Source of the DNA: Elusimicrobia bacterium UBA5214
Lineage (GTDB): Bacteria; Elusimicrobiota; UBA5214
Length of the DNA: 64,000 nt
Direction: 5' to 3'
Assembly (NCBI GenBank): GCA_002412545.1
Contig: DHVG01000015.1
Location: forward strand, 1-64,000
In this document: positions 42,584 through 51,032 of the stretch, in pieces
How positions within the stretch are numbered: the first letter of the stretch is position 1
How the letters are laid out: each line of letters opens with the position of its first letter
Notes under the pieces: generated by a model
What the model saw: the letters and a program-made list of their open reading frames with translations, nothing else
The model's database searches: none
What the model was told of the DNA's origin: nothing
Position numbers and translations under genes: made by a program

Positions 42584-43648
42584 TCACTCTGCTCTCGGAT
42601 AGGAACCTAAAATTTTTAAATAGAGACACTGTTCTTCCAATTCATTGAGTGCTTTTTTAACTTTACTTTCAACAATATGTCCGGCAAAATCAACAAAAAA
42701 GATGTATTCCCAAGCTTTCTTTTTCGTCGGACGGGATTCAATCTTGGTAAGATTAATATTATTTTTCTTAAAAGGCACTAACATATCATGTAAGGCACCA
42801 ATCCGGTCCTTAATTGAAAATAGTATTGAAGTCTTATCCATACCGGAAGGAGCAGGAAAATTTTTGCTAATCACTAAAAAACGAGTGAAATTATCACTCC
42901 GGTCTTCAATCCGGGAAGCAACAATTTTTAAACCGTATAATTCAGCGGCTAAATCGCTGGCAATCGCTGCAGCAGTAGATTCTTTTTTTACTTTTTGTGC
43001 TGCTCCCGCAGTTGAAGCGGTCTCAATTAATTCCGCATTGGGTAGATGGTCTTCCAGCCAATTACGACACTGAGCCAATGCTTGCGGATGAGAATAAATA
43101 CATTTTATTTTTTGCAAATTTTCCTCACGAGATAGTAAATAATGTGAAATTTCCAAGAGTGTCTCGGCACAGATTTTTAGGTCGGATTCAATAAACATAT
43201 CTAAAGTATGATTCTCCACCCCTTCGGTAGAATTTTCAATCGGTACTACTCCGTAGTCAGCCCTTTCTTTTTCTACTTCGGCAAAAACATCAGAGATAGA
43301 TTTAGCTGAGATATATTCGGCTGATTTGCCAAAATTTTTTATTGCTGCCTGATGAGTAAAAGTTGCCTCCGGACCTAAATAGGCAATCTTTAGTTTCTTC
43401 TCCAAACTGCGGCAAGTATGCAGAATTTCGGAAAAAATTTCTTTCACCGCTTCTGATGATAACGGACCTTGGTTATTTTTTATTATTTGGGAAAGTATTT
43501 CTCTTTCTCTTTCCGGTGCGTAATACTGCTTTTTATGTAAAGATTTAATTTTACCAATTTGTTTAACTAATTTTGCTCGTTGATTAAGTAATTGAAGAAT
43601 TTTTGAATCAAGTGTATCTACTTGGTTGCGCAACTTTTTTAATTCCAT
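42584..43648 (-). CDS. pheA: Chorismate mutase / prephenate dehydratase
   Basis: This 354-residue bifunctional enzyme makes phenylpyruvate. Residues 1-85 are an AroQ-type mutase helix bundle (LRNQVDTLDSKILQLLNQRAKLV). Residues 90-270 are prephenate dehydratase (YLGPEATFTHQAA, PIENSTEGV, SDNFTRFLVIS). Residues 275-350 are an ACT domain with IESRPTKKKAWEYIFFVD for phenylalanine feedback. It precedes hisC on the same strand. Confidence 0.96.
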   Translation of the reverse strand: MELKKLRNQVDTLDSKILQLLNQRAKLVKQIGKIKSLHKKQYYAPEREREILSQIIKNNQGPLSSEAVKEIFSEILHTCRSLEKKLKIAYLGPEATFTHQAAIKNFGKSAEYISAKSISDVFAEVEKERADYGVVPIENSTEGVENHTLDMFIESDLKICAETLLEISHYLLSREENLQKIKCIYSHPQALAQCRNWLEDHLPNAELIETASTAGAAQKVKKESTAAAIASDLAAELYGLKIVASRIEDRSDNFTRFLVISKNFPAPSGMDKTSILFSIKDRIGALHDMLVPFKKNNINLTKIESRPTKKKAWEYIFFVDFAGHIVESKVKKALNELEEQCLYLKILGSYPRAE

Positions 43649-43651
43649 TTT

Positions 43652-44383
43652 TTAAGTTACCCTCCTTCCCCTCACCTTTATCCCTTCGGGCTGAGTCCCC
43701 CTCAGGACGAAGCCTCTCCCTTGAAGGGAGAGGGATGGGTGAGGGTGTAGCATAATCAAACCCATCATCCGTCCGGCTTTTTCTTTTTCCAAGTGATAAG
43801 AAAAAAATAAATCATTCCGGCAACTTGTGCAGTAATCACTAATAAAAATATTCTTTTTTTTTACTCCTGCCGATAAGAGTTGTTCATAATTAAGTTTGGT
43901 CAGGTTTACTGGATAACAACAGGAATGAATATGCGGACCGATGGCAATAAGAAGATTAGCCGGGTTAGAATTGTATTCATTTTTTATCATTTCTACTGTT
44001 TTCTGAGCAATCTCCTGAGTAGTCCCTTTTCTGCCTGCATGGATTAGACCAATAATTTTCTTTTTCTTTTCAACAAAAAACATTGGTAAGCAATCAGCGG
44101 TGAAAACAATCAAGGGTATATTTAAACAATCAGTCAACAAAGCGTCAACTGAAGAAATTCTTTTCCCGAGATGTTCTTTTCTAACTGAAAATATTTTATC
44201 CCCGTGGACCTGTTCCGCAGAAACAACTGAAAGAGGGTTAATTTTTTCTTTTTCACAAATTCTATTTAGTATTTCCCTATCCCGCAAATTGCCGTTTGCC
44301 CGTAAAGTAAAAAAATGTTTTAACCAAGGAATATTTAAGAAATCTGTTTCGTATAGAAGACCATTTTTTATTTGCCAAGACAT
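43652..44383 (-). CDS. pgeF: Purine nucleoside phosphorylase/laccase-domain protein (YfiH family)
   Basis: This 243-residue protein of the DUF152/YfiH family was first described as a laccase and later linked to murein-editing or purine nucleoside cleavage. Metal ligands are expected at H59 (EQVHGD), C98 (FTADCLPMF) and H117 (GLIHAGRKG), with CCY and CRNDLFFSYH later. The last 30 residues (HPHPSLSLQGRGFV...) come from a CTCTCCC repeat and are not conserved. It follows ftsZ, a placement common for this family. Confidence 0.9.
   Translation of the reverse strand: MSWQIKNGLLYETDFLNIPWLKHFFTLRANGNLRDREILNRICEKEKINPLSVVSAEQVHGDKIFSVRKEHLGKRISSVDALLTDCLNIPLIVFTADCLPMFFVEKKKKIIGLIHAGRKGTTQEIAQKTVEMIKNEYNSNPANLLIAIGPHIHSCCYPVNLTKLNYEQLLSAGVKKKNIFISDYCTSCRNDLFFSYHLEKEKAGRMMGLIMLHPHPSLSLQGRGFVLRGTQPEGIKVRGRRVT
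43662..43748. repeat. CTCTCCC palindrome rewriting the pgeF C terminus
   Basis: CCCTCACC...CCTCTCCCTTGAAGGGAGAGG...GGTGAGGG is a large hairpin with an inner CCCCCTCAGGACGA word. It supplies the final codons of pgeF and separates it from pheA. Confidence 0.75.
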
Positions 44384-44397
44384 CGTTCTTTTGAAGA

Positions 44398-45498
44398 TTA
44401 AGTCGGTTTTCTAAATTTACGACGCAGGAATGCTGGTCGGTCAAGTTGAGCAAAATATTCTTCGGATAAAGAAGAGGGAGTTTCTTTAGCCCGGGGAACT
44501 TCCTTTTGTTTTCGTGTTGGCAGGAGAACTCTCCGCGCACTTAATCCCGTAGCAATAACCGTAATTTTTACCCGCTCTCCTAAAGTATCATCAAGCACCT
44601 GTCCATAGAAAACATGTGCTTCCGGAGAAACCGATTGATGGATTACACTCATTGCCTCTTTTACTTCAAGAATTGTTAAATCCTTACTACCGGTGATGTT
44701 TACCAATACACCTTTAGCACCATCAATAGTAACATCTTCTAAGAGAGGTGAAGTAACCGCTTTCTCTGCTGCCAGCAAGGTTCTTCCTGGACCTTCACCA
44801 TAACCAAGACCCATCAATGCTTTCCCGGCACCGGTCATAATACTTCTTACATCCGCAAAGTCAACATTTATTTCACCCGGGGTAGTAATCACATCGGTAA
44901 TCGCCTGTACTGCCTGACGCAGAACATCGTCAGCAATCTGGAATGCTTCCAGAAATTTTGTTTTTTCGTCAATAACCTGGAAAAGTCGTTCATTTGGGAT
45001 AACTAAAAGTGTATCCACATGTTCACGTAATTCTTTTACCCCGTTCTCTGCTTGCATTGCCCGGACACGATGTTCAAAAGCAAAAGGTTTGGTTACTACA
45101 CCCACGGTCAACGCACCTAAAGATTGGGCAAGTTCGGCGGCTATTGGTGCACCACCGGTGCCCGTTCCGCCACCCATACCGGCGGTAACAAAAACCATAT
45201 CCGCACCGGTCAATACTTCTTTAATCTGTTCGCGACTTTCTTCGGCTGCCTGCCGACCAACTGTTGGATTACCGCCTGCACCTAAACCACGAGTGATTTG
45301 TTCACCGAGTTGCAATTTAACATGAGCTAAAGAACGACGCAAATCTTGCACATCAGTATTGGCAGAAATAAACTCTACACCTTTAACTCCGGAACTAATC
45401 ATCCGGTTGACTGCATTGCCACCCGCACCACCAACACCAATAACCTTGATATTTGTTGGATGCTCACGAAAATCTTCAGTAAAACGTATCCGAATCAT
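44398..45498 (-). CDS. ftsZ: Cell division protein FtsZ
   Basis: This 366-residue tubulin-like GTPase forms the division ring. It has VGGAGGNAVNRM, the tubulin signature GGGTGTGG at 109-116, and the synergy-loop FADVRSIM. The C-terminal tail LDRPAFLRRK is the conserved peptide that binds FtsA. It lies directly after ftsA (3 bp gap) in a dcw-type cluster. Confidence 0.98.
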   Translation of the reverse strand: MIRIRFTEDFREHPTNIKVIGVGGAGGNAVNRMISSGVKGVEFISANTDVQDLRRSLAHVKLQLGEQITRGLGAGGNPTVGRQAAEESREQIKEVLTGADMVFVTAGMGGGTGTGGAPIAAELAQSLGALTVGVVTKPFAFEHRVRAMQAENGVKELREHVDTLLVIPNERLFQVIDEKTKFLEAFQIADDVLRQAVQAITDVITTPGEINVDFADVRSIMTGAGKALMGLGYGEGPGRTLLAAEKAVTSPLLEDVTIDGAKGVLVNITGSKDLTILEVKEAMSVIHQSVSPEAHVFYGQVLDDTLGERVKITVIATGLSARRVLLPTRKQKEVPRAKETPSSLSEEYFAQLDRPAFLRRKFRKPT

Positions 45499-45501
45499 TT
45501 T

Positions 45502-46740
45502 TTAAAAGAATTCATCAACCCACCGACGAAATTTTTTAGCTAAAGTTGTTTTTTTACGATATTTAGTTAAACTTCTACCAACCTGTTCACTAAAAGTATA
45601 TTTAAGTAACCCACATACAGTTGCATAGGTAGGGTCATGAGTAATTTCTGCAAGATTACTGGTAATTTCCTGAGGTAAACCTAACCGTGCCGGTAGACCA
45701 AGACTTTCCTCCGCGGCATAACTAATCCCTTTAAGCAAAGAACCACCACCAGTCAAAATTACACCCGCAGGTATCTCTTCAGCAAAACCAGAATTTTGTA
45801 CCTGCTCATTCACTAAGGAAAAAATTTCTTCTACTCTTGGTTCAATAATTTCGCAGACCGTCCGGCGAGAAACCGAGCGTTCACTTCGTCCATCAACACT
45901 TAAATATCTGACTTCCTCGTTTTCTTTCTCTTTACTTTCCAGATAGCCAAGTAGTGCTACACCATACTTTTCTTTAATTTCCCGGGCCACTGTACCGGAA
46001 GTGCGTAACCCGTAAGCCAAATCACGGGTAATCGCTTCGCTACCTAAAGGCAACTCTTTAGTATAATGCACACTGCCCTTCAAATAAATTGCTAAATTAA
46101 TTGTATCTCCACCAATATCAATAAGTAATGCACCCAATTCTTTTTCTTCCGGAGTAACCACCACTTCACCCACGGCTAATACCCCAAGCACAACATCTTC
46201 CACTGTAAATCCAGCACGGTTTATACATTTATAAATATTATTCAAATGTGAAGTGGAAGCAGTAACAATATGCACAAATACACCTAAATGACCGCCTTCC
46301 ATACCTACAGGATTATTTACTCCCGCCTGACGATCAATTGAAAAATCCTGTGCTAAAGTATGAATAATCTCACGGTCAGCAGATACCTGCACTGCTTTCG
46401 CAGCTTCAATTACTGTAGCTACATCCTCAGCTGTAATCTCTTTATCACTACGCGAAATATTGATTGCTCCCCGATGGTTAAATGATTCAATATGTCCCCC
46501 ACGAATAGCCACATATAAGGAACGAATATCCGTATTGGCAGATTTTTCTCCTTCTTCAATAACTTTAGTAATCGCATCTACGGTCTCTTCAATATTTACT
46601 ACCACCCCACCTTTAAGACCACGACAGCTAACTTTACTTGCACCAATAATTTTAACCTTATCTTCTTCCCTGCTACCTACGAGACAGATAACTTGTGAAG
46701 ACCCTAAATCTAAACTTGTGATAATTTCTTGTTTAGCCAT
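45502..46740 (-). CDS. ftsA: Cell division protein FtsA
   Basis: This is a 412-residue actin-like ATPase that tethers FtsZ to the membrane. Seen are TSLDLGSSQVICLVG (phosphate 1), LLIDIGGDTINLAIY (phosphate 2) and VILTGGGSLLKG (adenosine). The C-terminal KFRRWVDEFF is the amphipathic membrane-targeting helix. It precedes ftsZ. Confidence 0.97.
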   Translation of the reverse strand: MAKQEIITSLDLGSSQVICLVGSREEDKVKIIGASKVSCRGLKGGVVVNIEETVDAITKVIEEGEKSANTDIRSLYVAIRGGHIESFNHRGAINISRSDKEITAEDVATVIEAAKAVQVSADREIIHTLAQDFSIDRQAGVNNPVGMEGGHLGVFVHIVTASTSHLNNIYKCINRAGFTVEDVVLGVLAVGEVVVTPEEKELGALLIDIGGDTINLAIYLKGSVHYTKELPLGSEAITRDLAYGLRTSGTVAREIKEKYGVALLGYLESKEKENEEVRYLSVDGRSERSVSRRTVCEIIEPRVEEIFSLVNEQVQNSGFAEEIPAGVILTGGGSLLKGISYAAEESLGLPARLGLPQEITSNLAEITHDPTYATVCGLLKYTFSEQVGRSLTKYRKKTTLAKKFRRWVDEFF

Positions 46741-46787
46741 AGTTTTATAATCCTTTAAGGTAATTAATTCATTGAAGTGATTACCTG

Positions 46788-47576
46788 TTAGTTTTGGACA
46801 ATAATTCCTCCTTCCGGATAAAAACTTAAATCTACAATATTAGTTTTTCCCTTAACAGTACCAGTTCCCATCTTTTCGGTCAAATCAGATAACACCGAAA
46901 GTAAATGTCGCATTTTTTCTTTTGCCCTATTAATTTCTACCGACTCTTTGAAATTATTTTCTTTTTCACCCCAGATAATTTTTTCTCCTGTATCACAAAC
47001 AAAAACCAGAATATTATTTTCTAAAGTATAGATTTTTTTTATCTTTTGATACAAACACATATCTTCTTTCTTCAGCCAAACAAGGAAATTGATTACTTTA
47101 TTAAGATTTTTCTCATCTTCAGAAATTACCGGAAGTTCTTCCCCAAAAGAAAGAGAAAAAATTTTACCCTCTTTATCAATCGCTCCGTCTCCAAATAAAG
47201 CTAACGGTTCTCTTTTCGTTAAAGAAAGAATTATTTTCCCTCCCAGTGCGGGTCTAATTTTTACTTCTTTTATTTCCGGGAAAAAAGCAATAATGTTTTT
47301 CTTTAATTCTGCCGTAGAGAAAAATAAACTCTTTCCGATATACTTATCAAGAAAATTGTTCAATTTTTCATCTAAATACTTATCATTATTCCTTATTACA
47401 AATTGTTTAATTACTACTTTATAATTTAAATAATTATAGAATTTTTTACCAAAAAATGCTACACTGCCAACAAGAAGAAAGAAAATTATTAATCGGGAAA
47501 TGAAACGAAAAAAAATTTTACCCCAGCGTAAATGGTCTTTTCTCCGCCGATAAACTTTCTGTATCCTTTTGTTCAT
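46788..47576 (-). CDS. ftsQ: Cell division protein FtsQ/DivIB
   Basis: This 262-residue bitopic membrane protein has a basic cytoplasmic start (MNKRIQKVYRRRKDHLRW), one helix at about 27-45, and a POTRA domain (about 55-125, VIKQFVIRNNDKYL...) with the following beta domain (EVKIRPALGGKIILSLTKREPLALF). Placement between ddl and ftsA is typical and supports the call despite the low conservation of the family. Confidence 0.9.
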   Translation of the reverse strand: MNKRIQKVYRRRKDHLRWGKIFFRFISRLIIFFLLVGSVAFFGKKFYNYLNYKVVIKQFVIRNNDKYLDEKLNNFLDKYIGKSLFFSTAELKKNIIAFFPEIKEVKIRPALGGKIILSLTKREPLALFGDGAIDKEGKIFSLSFGEELPVISEDEKNLNKVINFLVWLKKEDMCLYQKIKKIYTLENNILVFVCDTGEKIIWGEKENNFKESVEINRAKEKMRHLLSVLSDLTEKMGTGTVKGKTNIVDLSFYPEGGIIVQN

Positions 47577-47588
47577 TGATTCAAAAAC

Positions 47589-47669
47589 GTTAGGTCGGTT
47601 GAGTCCGTTATTTCGGTTAAGTCTGTTTGATCGGTTAATTTCATTAGGTCCGTTGAGTCAGTTAGGTCA
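47589..47669. repeat. 9-bp array (GTTGAGTCC x9) between ddl and ftsQ
   Basis: Nine contiguous 9-bp units such as GTTAGGTCG, GTTGAGTCC, GTTATTTCG, GTTAAGTCT, GTTTGATCG. It is followed at 47688-47732 by AACCGACTAAACGG words that are roughly complementary, so the whole 145-bp gap can fold. It is the longest short-period array in the window. Confidence 0.88.
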
Positions 47670-47721
47670 GTGGCCAGTTTAGTCAGTTAACGAAACTAAC
47701 GGGAATAACCGACTAAACGGT

Positions 47722-48636
47722 CTAAACGGAGTATTTAATAATTTTTAAAACCAACTGGTTAAAACTTATCCCAACCGCACGTGCTGCATCCGGTAAAAGA
47801 GACATCTTCGTCATCCCGGGGATAGTATTAATCTCCAGCACCCAAGGTTGCCTTCTTCTATCCACCCGCAAATCTACCCGACTGTAAGCACGACAACCTA
47901 AAGCATGATGTGCCTGCAAAGCAATACGCGCAGTTTTCTCGGCTACTTTTTTCTCTAACCTCGCCGGGATAAGATGTTCCGACCCACCCGGTGCATATTT
48001 TGCCTGATAATCATAAAATTTAGATTTCGGGACAATTTCAATAATTGGTAAAGTTCTCTCACCAAGTATACCCACGGTTACTTCTTTACCCGGAATATAT
48101 TCTTCAATTAACACTTCCTTATCTAACTTTTTTGCTTTCTTTATCGCTGAAGAGAGTTCTTCTTTTTTCCTCACTACACTTACTCCAATCGCTGAACCCT
48201 GTGCTGCCGGCTTCACCACCACCGGAAGTTTTAATCCTTGTAACTGGTGACTGGTAACTGGTAACTGGTTAACGACAATCCAAGGCGGTGTCGGTATCCC
48301 TTGCTCGGAAAAAATCCGTTTCGCATAAATTTTATTCATCGCTAAAGCACTAGCCAGCGGACCCGAACCAGTGTAAGGAATGCCCAAAATTTCCAAAAGT
48401 CCTTGAATTCTACCATCTTCACCAATCGGTCCGTGTAAGGCAAGAAAAACAAAATCAATTTTATATTTTTTTAAATTTTCTACAATGTTCTTATCTACAT
48501 CAATACCGATGACTTTACATTTTTCTTCCTTTAATGCTTGAAGCACCGCTTTACCGGTCAGTAAAGAAATTTCTCTCTCCGCTGACCACCCACCCATCAA
48601 TACTGCTATCTTCTTACGCTTCAATTTTTCTTTCAC
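47722..48636 (-). CDS. ddl: D-alanine--D-alanine ligase
   Basis: This 304-residue ATP-grasp enzyme makes the D-Ala-D-Ala dipeptide for peptidoglycan. Signatures are VLMGGWSAEREISL, LHGPIGEDG, SGPLASALAMNK, and the C-terminal EINTIPGMT. I start at GTG 48636; the frame extends 70 codons further upstream but those run through repeat DNA and are not ligase-like. TTG 48624 is an alternative. Residues about 123-133 (PVTSHQLQG) come from a 7-bp array. It lies between murB and ftsQ. Confidence 0.94.
   Translation of the reverse strand: MKEKLKRKKIAVLMGGWSAEREISLLTGKAVLQALKEEKCKVIGIDVDKNIVENLKKYKIDFVFLALHGPIGEDGRIQGLLEILGIPYTGSGPLASALAMNKIYAKRIFSEQGIPTPPWIVVNQLPVTSHQLQGLKLPVVVKPAAQGSAIGVSVVRKKEELSSAIKKAKKLDKEVLIEEYIPGKEVTVGILGERTLPIIEIVPKSKFYDYQAKYAPGGSEHLIPARLEKKVAEKTARIALQAHHALGCRAYSRVDLRVDRRRQPWVLEINTIPGMTKMSLLPDAARAVGISFNQLVLKIIKYSV
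48241..48268. repeat. 7-bp array (TAACTGG x4) inside ddl
   Basis: Units TAACTGG, TGACTGG, TAACTGG, TAACTGG, in frame, encoding LPVTSHQL in the central domain before the conserved KLPVVVKPAAQGS. Confidence 0.87.
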
Positions 48637-48673
48637 GAATGCACACGAATCACTACCACGAATACTCACGAAT
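48634..48673. repeat. CACGAAT word repeat at the ddl start
   Basis: CACGAAT occurs four times at spacings of 10, 13 and 10 bp. The CAC of the first copy is the complement of the GTG start codon proposed for ddl. Confidence 0.6.
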
Positions 48674-48755
48674 TCCCCTCCTATAATATCTTCCTTTAAG
48701 TAAAAGAAAGTTCCAAGTAACTCATAGCACGACCAGACCTCTCGCTTGCTCTTGG

Positions 48756-48967
48756 AGAGTTTCAGGGTTCTTTTTCGAACGCTTACGCACCCTTTAGAGT
48801 TTTGGGAGTTTCTCTGAACGACATCAGAGTTTTTTCGGTAGACCATGACCTATCGGGACGCTTCTTGATTCTGGTCAAAAAATCATAAAGTGAAGAGAAG
48901 ATTCCCAAAACTCTTCCACCTTTCTCTTCAAAGAATTACTGAGTGAGAAAAAGGTTCCCGAAACTCT
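48756..48967. repeat. Three-level nested hairpin in the murB-ddl gap
   Basis: The outer arms are AGAGTTTCAGGGTTC and GGTTCCCGAAACTCT (48946-48967). Within them is a second copy of the same family with arms AGAGTTTTGGGA (48796-48807) and TCCCAAAACTCT (48902-48913). Within that is a 21-bp element, CGGTAGACC...ACCTATCGG (48836-48856). This occupies most of the 336-bp gene-free gap before murB; no gene is visible. Confidence 0.88.
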
Positions 48968-48972
48968 ACTCT

Positions 48973-49869
48973 TTAATTTCCTAAGATCTTGATTTCCAAC
49001 TCCAAATCAACTCCAAATTTATTTTTTACTGTATTTTTTATTTTTCTAATCAAATAAAGCACATCTTTTGCTTTCGCCTTACCTCGGTTAAGAATAAAAT
49101 TTGCATGTTTTTCGGAAATATACGCATCACCATATTTTACCCCTTTCAACCCTGCTTTTTCAATCAATCTACCCGCATAATCATCGGGCGGATTCTTAAA
49201 TACTGACCCGGCACTATATCCACGTGGTTGTTTTCCCCAACGTTCTTTTAACCTTTCCTTAATAACTTTTATTATCGTCTCTTTTTTACTTTTTTTCAAC
49301 CTTAACCAGCAAGAAAGAATCAAACTACCCTTAGGGAAATTACTTCTCCGATAAGAAAAATGTAAGTCCTTTTTCTTAAAAATCTGAATTTTGCCGTTCG
49401 GTTTCATTATTTTTACCGAATCAACCAAGTTACCAATCCCTTCTTTCGGATTACCGGCATTCATTACTAATGCACCCCCGACTGTCCCCGGAATACCAGC
49501 AAGAAATTCTATCCCCTCCAAATTATGCTCGGCAGAAATTTTTAACAATTGGAAAAGTCCTACTCCCGCACCTACAAAAACCGAACGATTTTTAAATTGA
49601 ATTTTCCTAAAATCACCTAATAACCTAATTACTATCCCTTTTATTCCCCGGTCTTTTACTAAAACATTTGTCCCTGCACCGAGCAGAAAAACTTTTGAAT
49701 TATACTTTTTTGCTATTTTTAGCAAATTCGCTAATTCGTTTCTATTTGCTACTTCTACGAAATACTCCGCTGGTCCACCAATCCGTAAACTGGTATGTTT
49801 TGCTAACAACTCCTTAAATTTTACCTGCGGACAAATTTTTTTTATTTCAGTTTTTATCATCTTATCCAC
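48973..49869 (-). CDS. murB: UDP-N-acetylenolpyruvoylglucosamine reductase
   Basis: This 298-residue FAD enzyme makes UDP-MurNAc. FAD-binding motifs are TSLRIGGPAEYFVE, LGAGTNVLV and FLAGIPGTVGGALVMNAG. The catalytic serine is in GYSAGSVFKNP, and a late glutamate is in LELEIKILG. The arrangement is type II-like (short C-terminal region). It lies upstream of ddl and is separated from murC by about 3 kb of inserted genes. Confidence 0.96.
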   Translation of the reverse strand: MDKMIKTEIKKICPQVKFKELLAKHTSLRIGGPAEYFVEVANRNELANLLKIAKKYNSKVFLLGAGTNVLVKDRGIKGIVIRLLGDFRKIQFKNRSVFVGAGVGLFQLLKISAEHNLEGIEFLAGIPGTVGGALVMNAGNPKEGIGNLVDSVKIMKPNGKIQIFKKKDLHFSYRRSNFPKGSLILSCWLRLKKSKKETIIKVIKERLKERWGKQPRGYSAGSVFKNPPDDYAGRLIEKAGLKGVKYGDAYISEKHANFILNRGKAKAKDVLYLIRKIKNTVKNKFGVDLELEIKILGN

Positions 49870-49890
49870 TTTTACTTAATAATCTTTTAA

Positions 49891-49936
49891 TTCCCTTCAG
49901 AGTGCCTTCAGCCCTGAGGCTTCAGGCCGAAGGGAA
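49891..49936. repeat. TTCCCTTCAG hairpin, copy 1
   Basis: TTCCCTTCAGAGTGCCTTC...GGCCGAAGGGAA is a 46-bp nested hairpin. A near-identical copy in the same orientation is at 50792-50837; the two bracket the Doc toxin module. Confidence 0.88.
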
Positions 49937-49966
49937 CCTTCCGTCCCACCCGCCGAATCAGCGGGG

Positions 49967-50386
49967 TCAGGTAAGATTCACAATATAAGTTTTCAAGAAT
50001 TTTTCTATTGCTTTTACCGTTTCATCCTTAAATTTTGGATGACTCTGTGCTATCCAGAGAGTAAAATTATACAATTCTTGCGTATTTACTTTCAGCCATT
50101 TTTTATTTTTATAAAGAAATACAAACAATGCAGTCATCGCAATTCTTTTGTTCCCGTTTTGGAACGGATGATTTTTAATCATCAGATAAAAAAGGATACT
50201 CGCTTTAGAAACAAGAGAAGGATAAAGTGATTTTCCACTAAAACTTTGGAATGGATTAGCAAGACAACTTTCTAATATATTCGGGAATCGTGTAGAGAAA
50301 TCAGGAATAGGCTCGTTAAATGAGAGAATTTCTTTCGCCAACCGAAAGGCAATGTATTCAACTTCTTTTACGGTAATAATCTGCAT
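49967..50386 (-). CDS. doc: Doc/Fic-family toxin
   Basis: This 139-residue death-on-curing type protein has the Fic core NHPFQNGNKRIAMTALFVFL. The histidine, the Asn-Lys-Arg and the phosphate-binding turn are present, with Asn at the position often Asp. Doc proteins phosphorylate EF-Tu. The start overlaps the antitoxin stop in TAATG, as in a coupled module. Confidence 0.9.
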   Translation of the reverse strand: MQIITVKEVEYIAFRLAKEILSFNEPIPDFSTRFPNILESCLANPFQSFSGKSLYPSLVSKASILFYLMIKNHPFQNGNKRIAMTALFVFLYKNKKWLKVNTQELYNFTLWIAQSHPKFKDETVKAIEKFLKTYIVNLT

Positions 50387-50643
50387 TATTCTCTGCCTAA
50401 AAGTCGCAAAACCTCTCCGTATTCCTGCACAGTTTTTCTTATTGCATTGTCAATCTCTTTTTTATCTTGCTCATTTAAATCTTTACCGATAATCCCGGAA
50501 ATATATTTTTTAGATATGGCAAAATTCCTACCGATTTTCACTGCCCTGATTTGACCTTTCCTAACTTTTTTATAAACCGCAATCCTGGAAATACCCAATA
50601 ATTTCGCTAATTCAGGAATAGTAATGTATTTATTCTCCATCAT
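50386..50643 (-). CDS. Excisionase-type HTH antitoxin of the Doc module
   Basis: This 85-residue protein has a MerR/Xis-like helix-turn-helix at 1-50 (YITIPELAKLLGISRIAVYKKV, IGRNFAISKK) and a C-terminal helix with an acidic-basic pattern that likely binds Doc. The ATG at 50643 follows GGGAGGGG at the right distance; the in-frame ATG at 50655 lies within that ribosome site and is rejected. It should neutralise Doc and repress the operon. Confidence 0.87.
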   Translation of the reverse strand: MMENKYITIPELAKLLGISRIAVYKKVRKGQIRAVKIGRNFAISKKYISGIIGKDLNEQDKKEIDNAIRKTVQEYGEVLRLLGRE

Positions 50644-51032
50644 AACCCCTCCCATCAGTGAGTTCGTTAACCATATTTGTCCAGATTAACCGATGTTAAC
50701 CTTATTTTTACAGGTTAACATAAATCTTTTAAAAAGTCAATAGAAAATCCTTTATCCAATCCGACTTTTCTTTCCCCCGGACAATTTTTAATTCCCTTCA
50801 GGGTGCCTTCAGCCCTGAGTCTTCAGGCCGAAGAGAACCCTCCGTCCAAATTTTCCTGTTCAATATTCATCCCGTAAAACGTAGAAGCGTAACCGACCCT
50901 TACCTGTCCACCGAAGCCTTGGCGTAGGTGGAAGGGTCGGCTACCTCTACCTCTTTTCGGTCACAGTTGTCAAGTAGCGTCCCCTACACTCGATTTATCA
51001 ATTTTTCCCGTTCCGATTTTCCCGATTTTTTT
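50644..51032. repeat. Repeat-filled gap between the Doc module and the barrel gene
   Basis: Holds copy 2 of the TTCCCTTCAG hairpin (50792-50837) and a nested hairpin CCGACCCTTA...AAGGGTCGG (50893-50940) enclosing CCACCGAAGCC...GTAGGTGG. AGGTTAAC-like words near 50665-50722 (AACCATATTTGTCC, GTTAACATAAATC) may be antitoxin operators; this is a guess. No gene is seen. Confidence 0.65.

Noticed and set aside
47589..47669. CRISPR array
   Set aside because: Units are only 9 bp, contiguous and without spacers, and no cas genes are present. The same holds for the other arrays.
48637..48846. 70-residue N-terminal extension of Ddl
   Set aside because: The codons run through nested intergenic hairpins and lie before the conserved ligase start.
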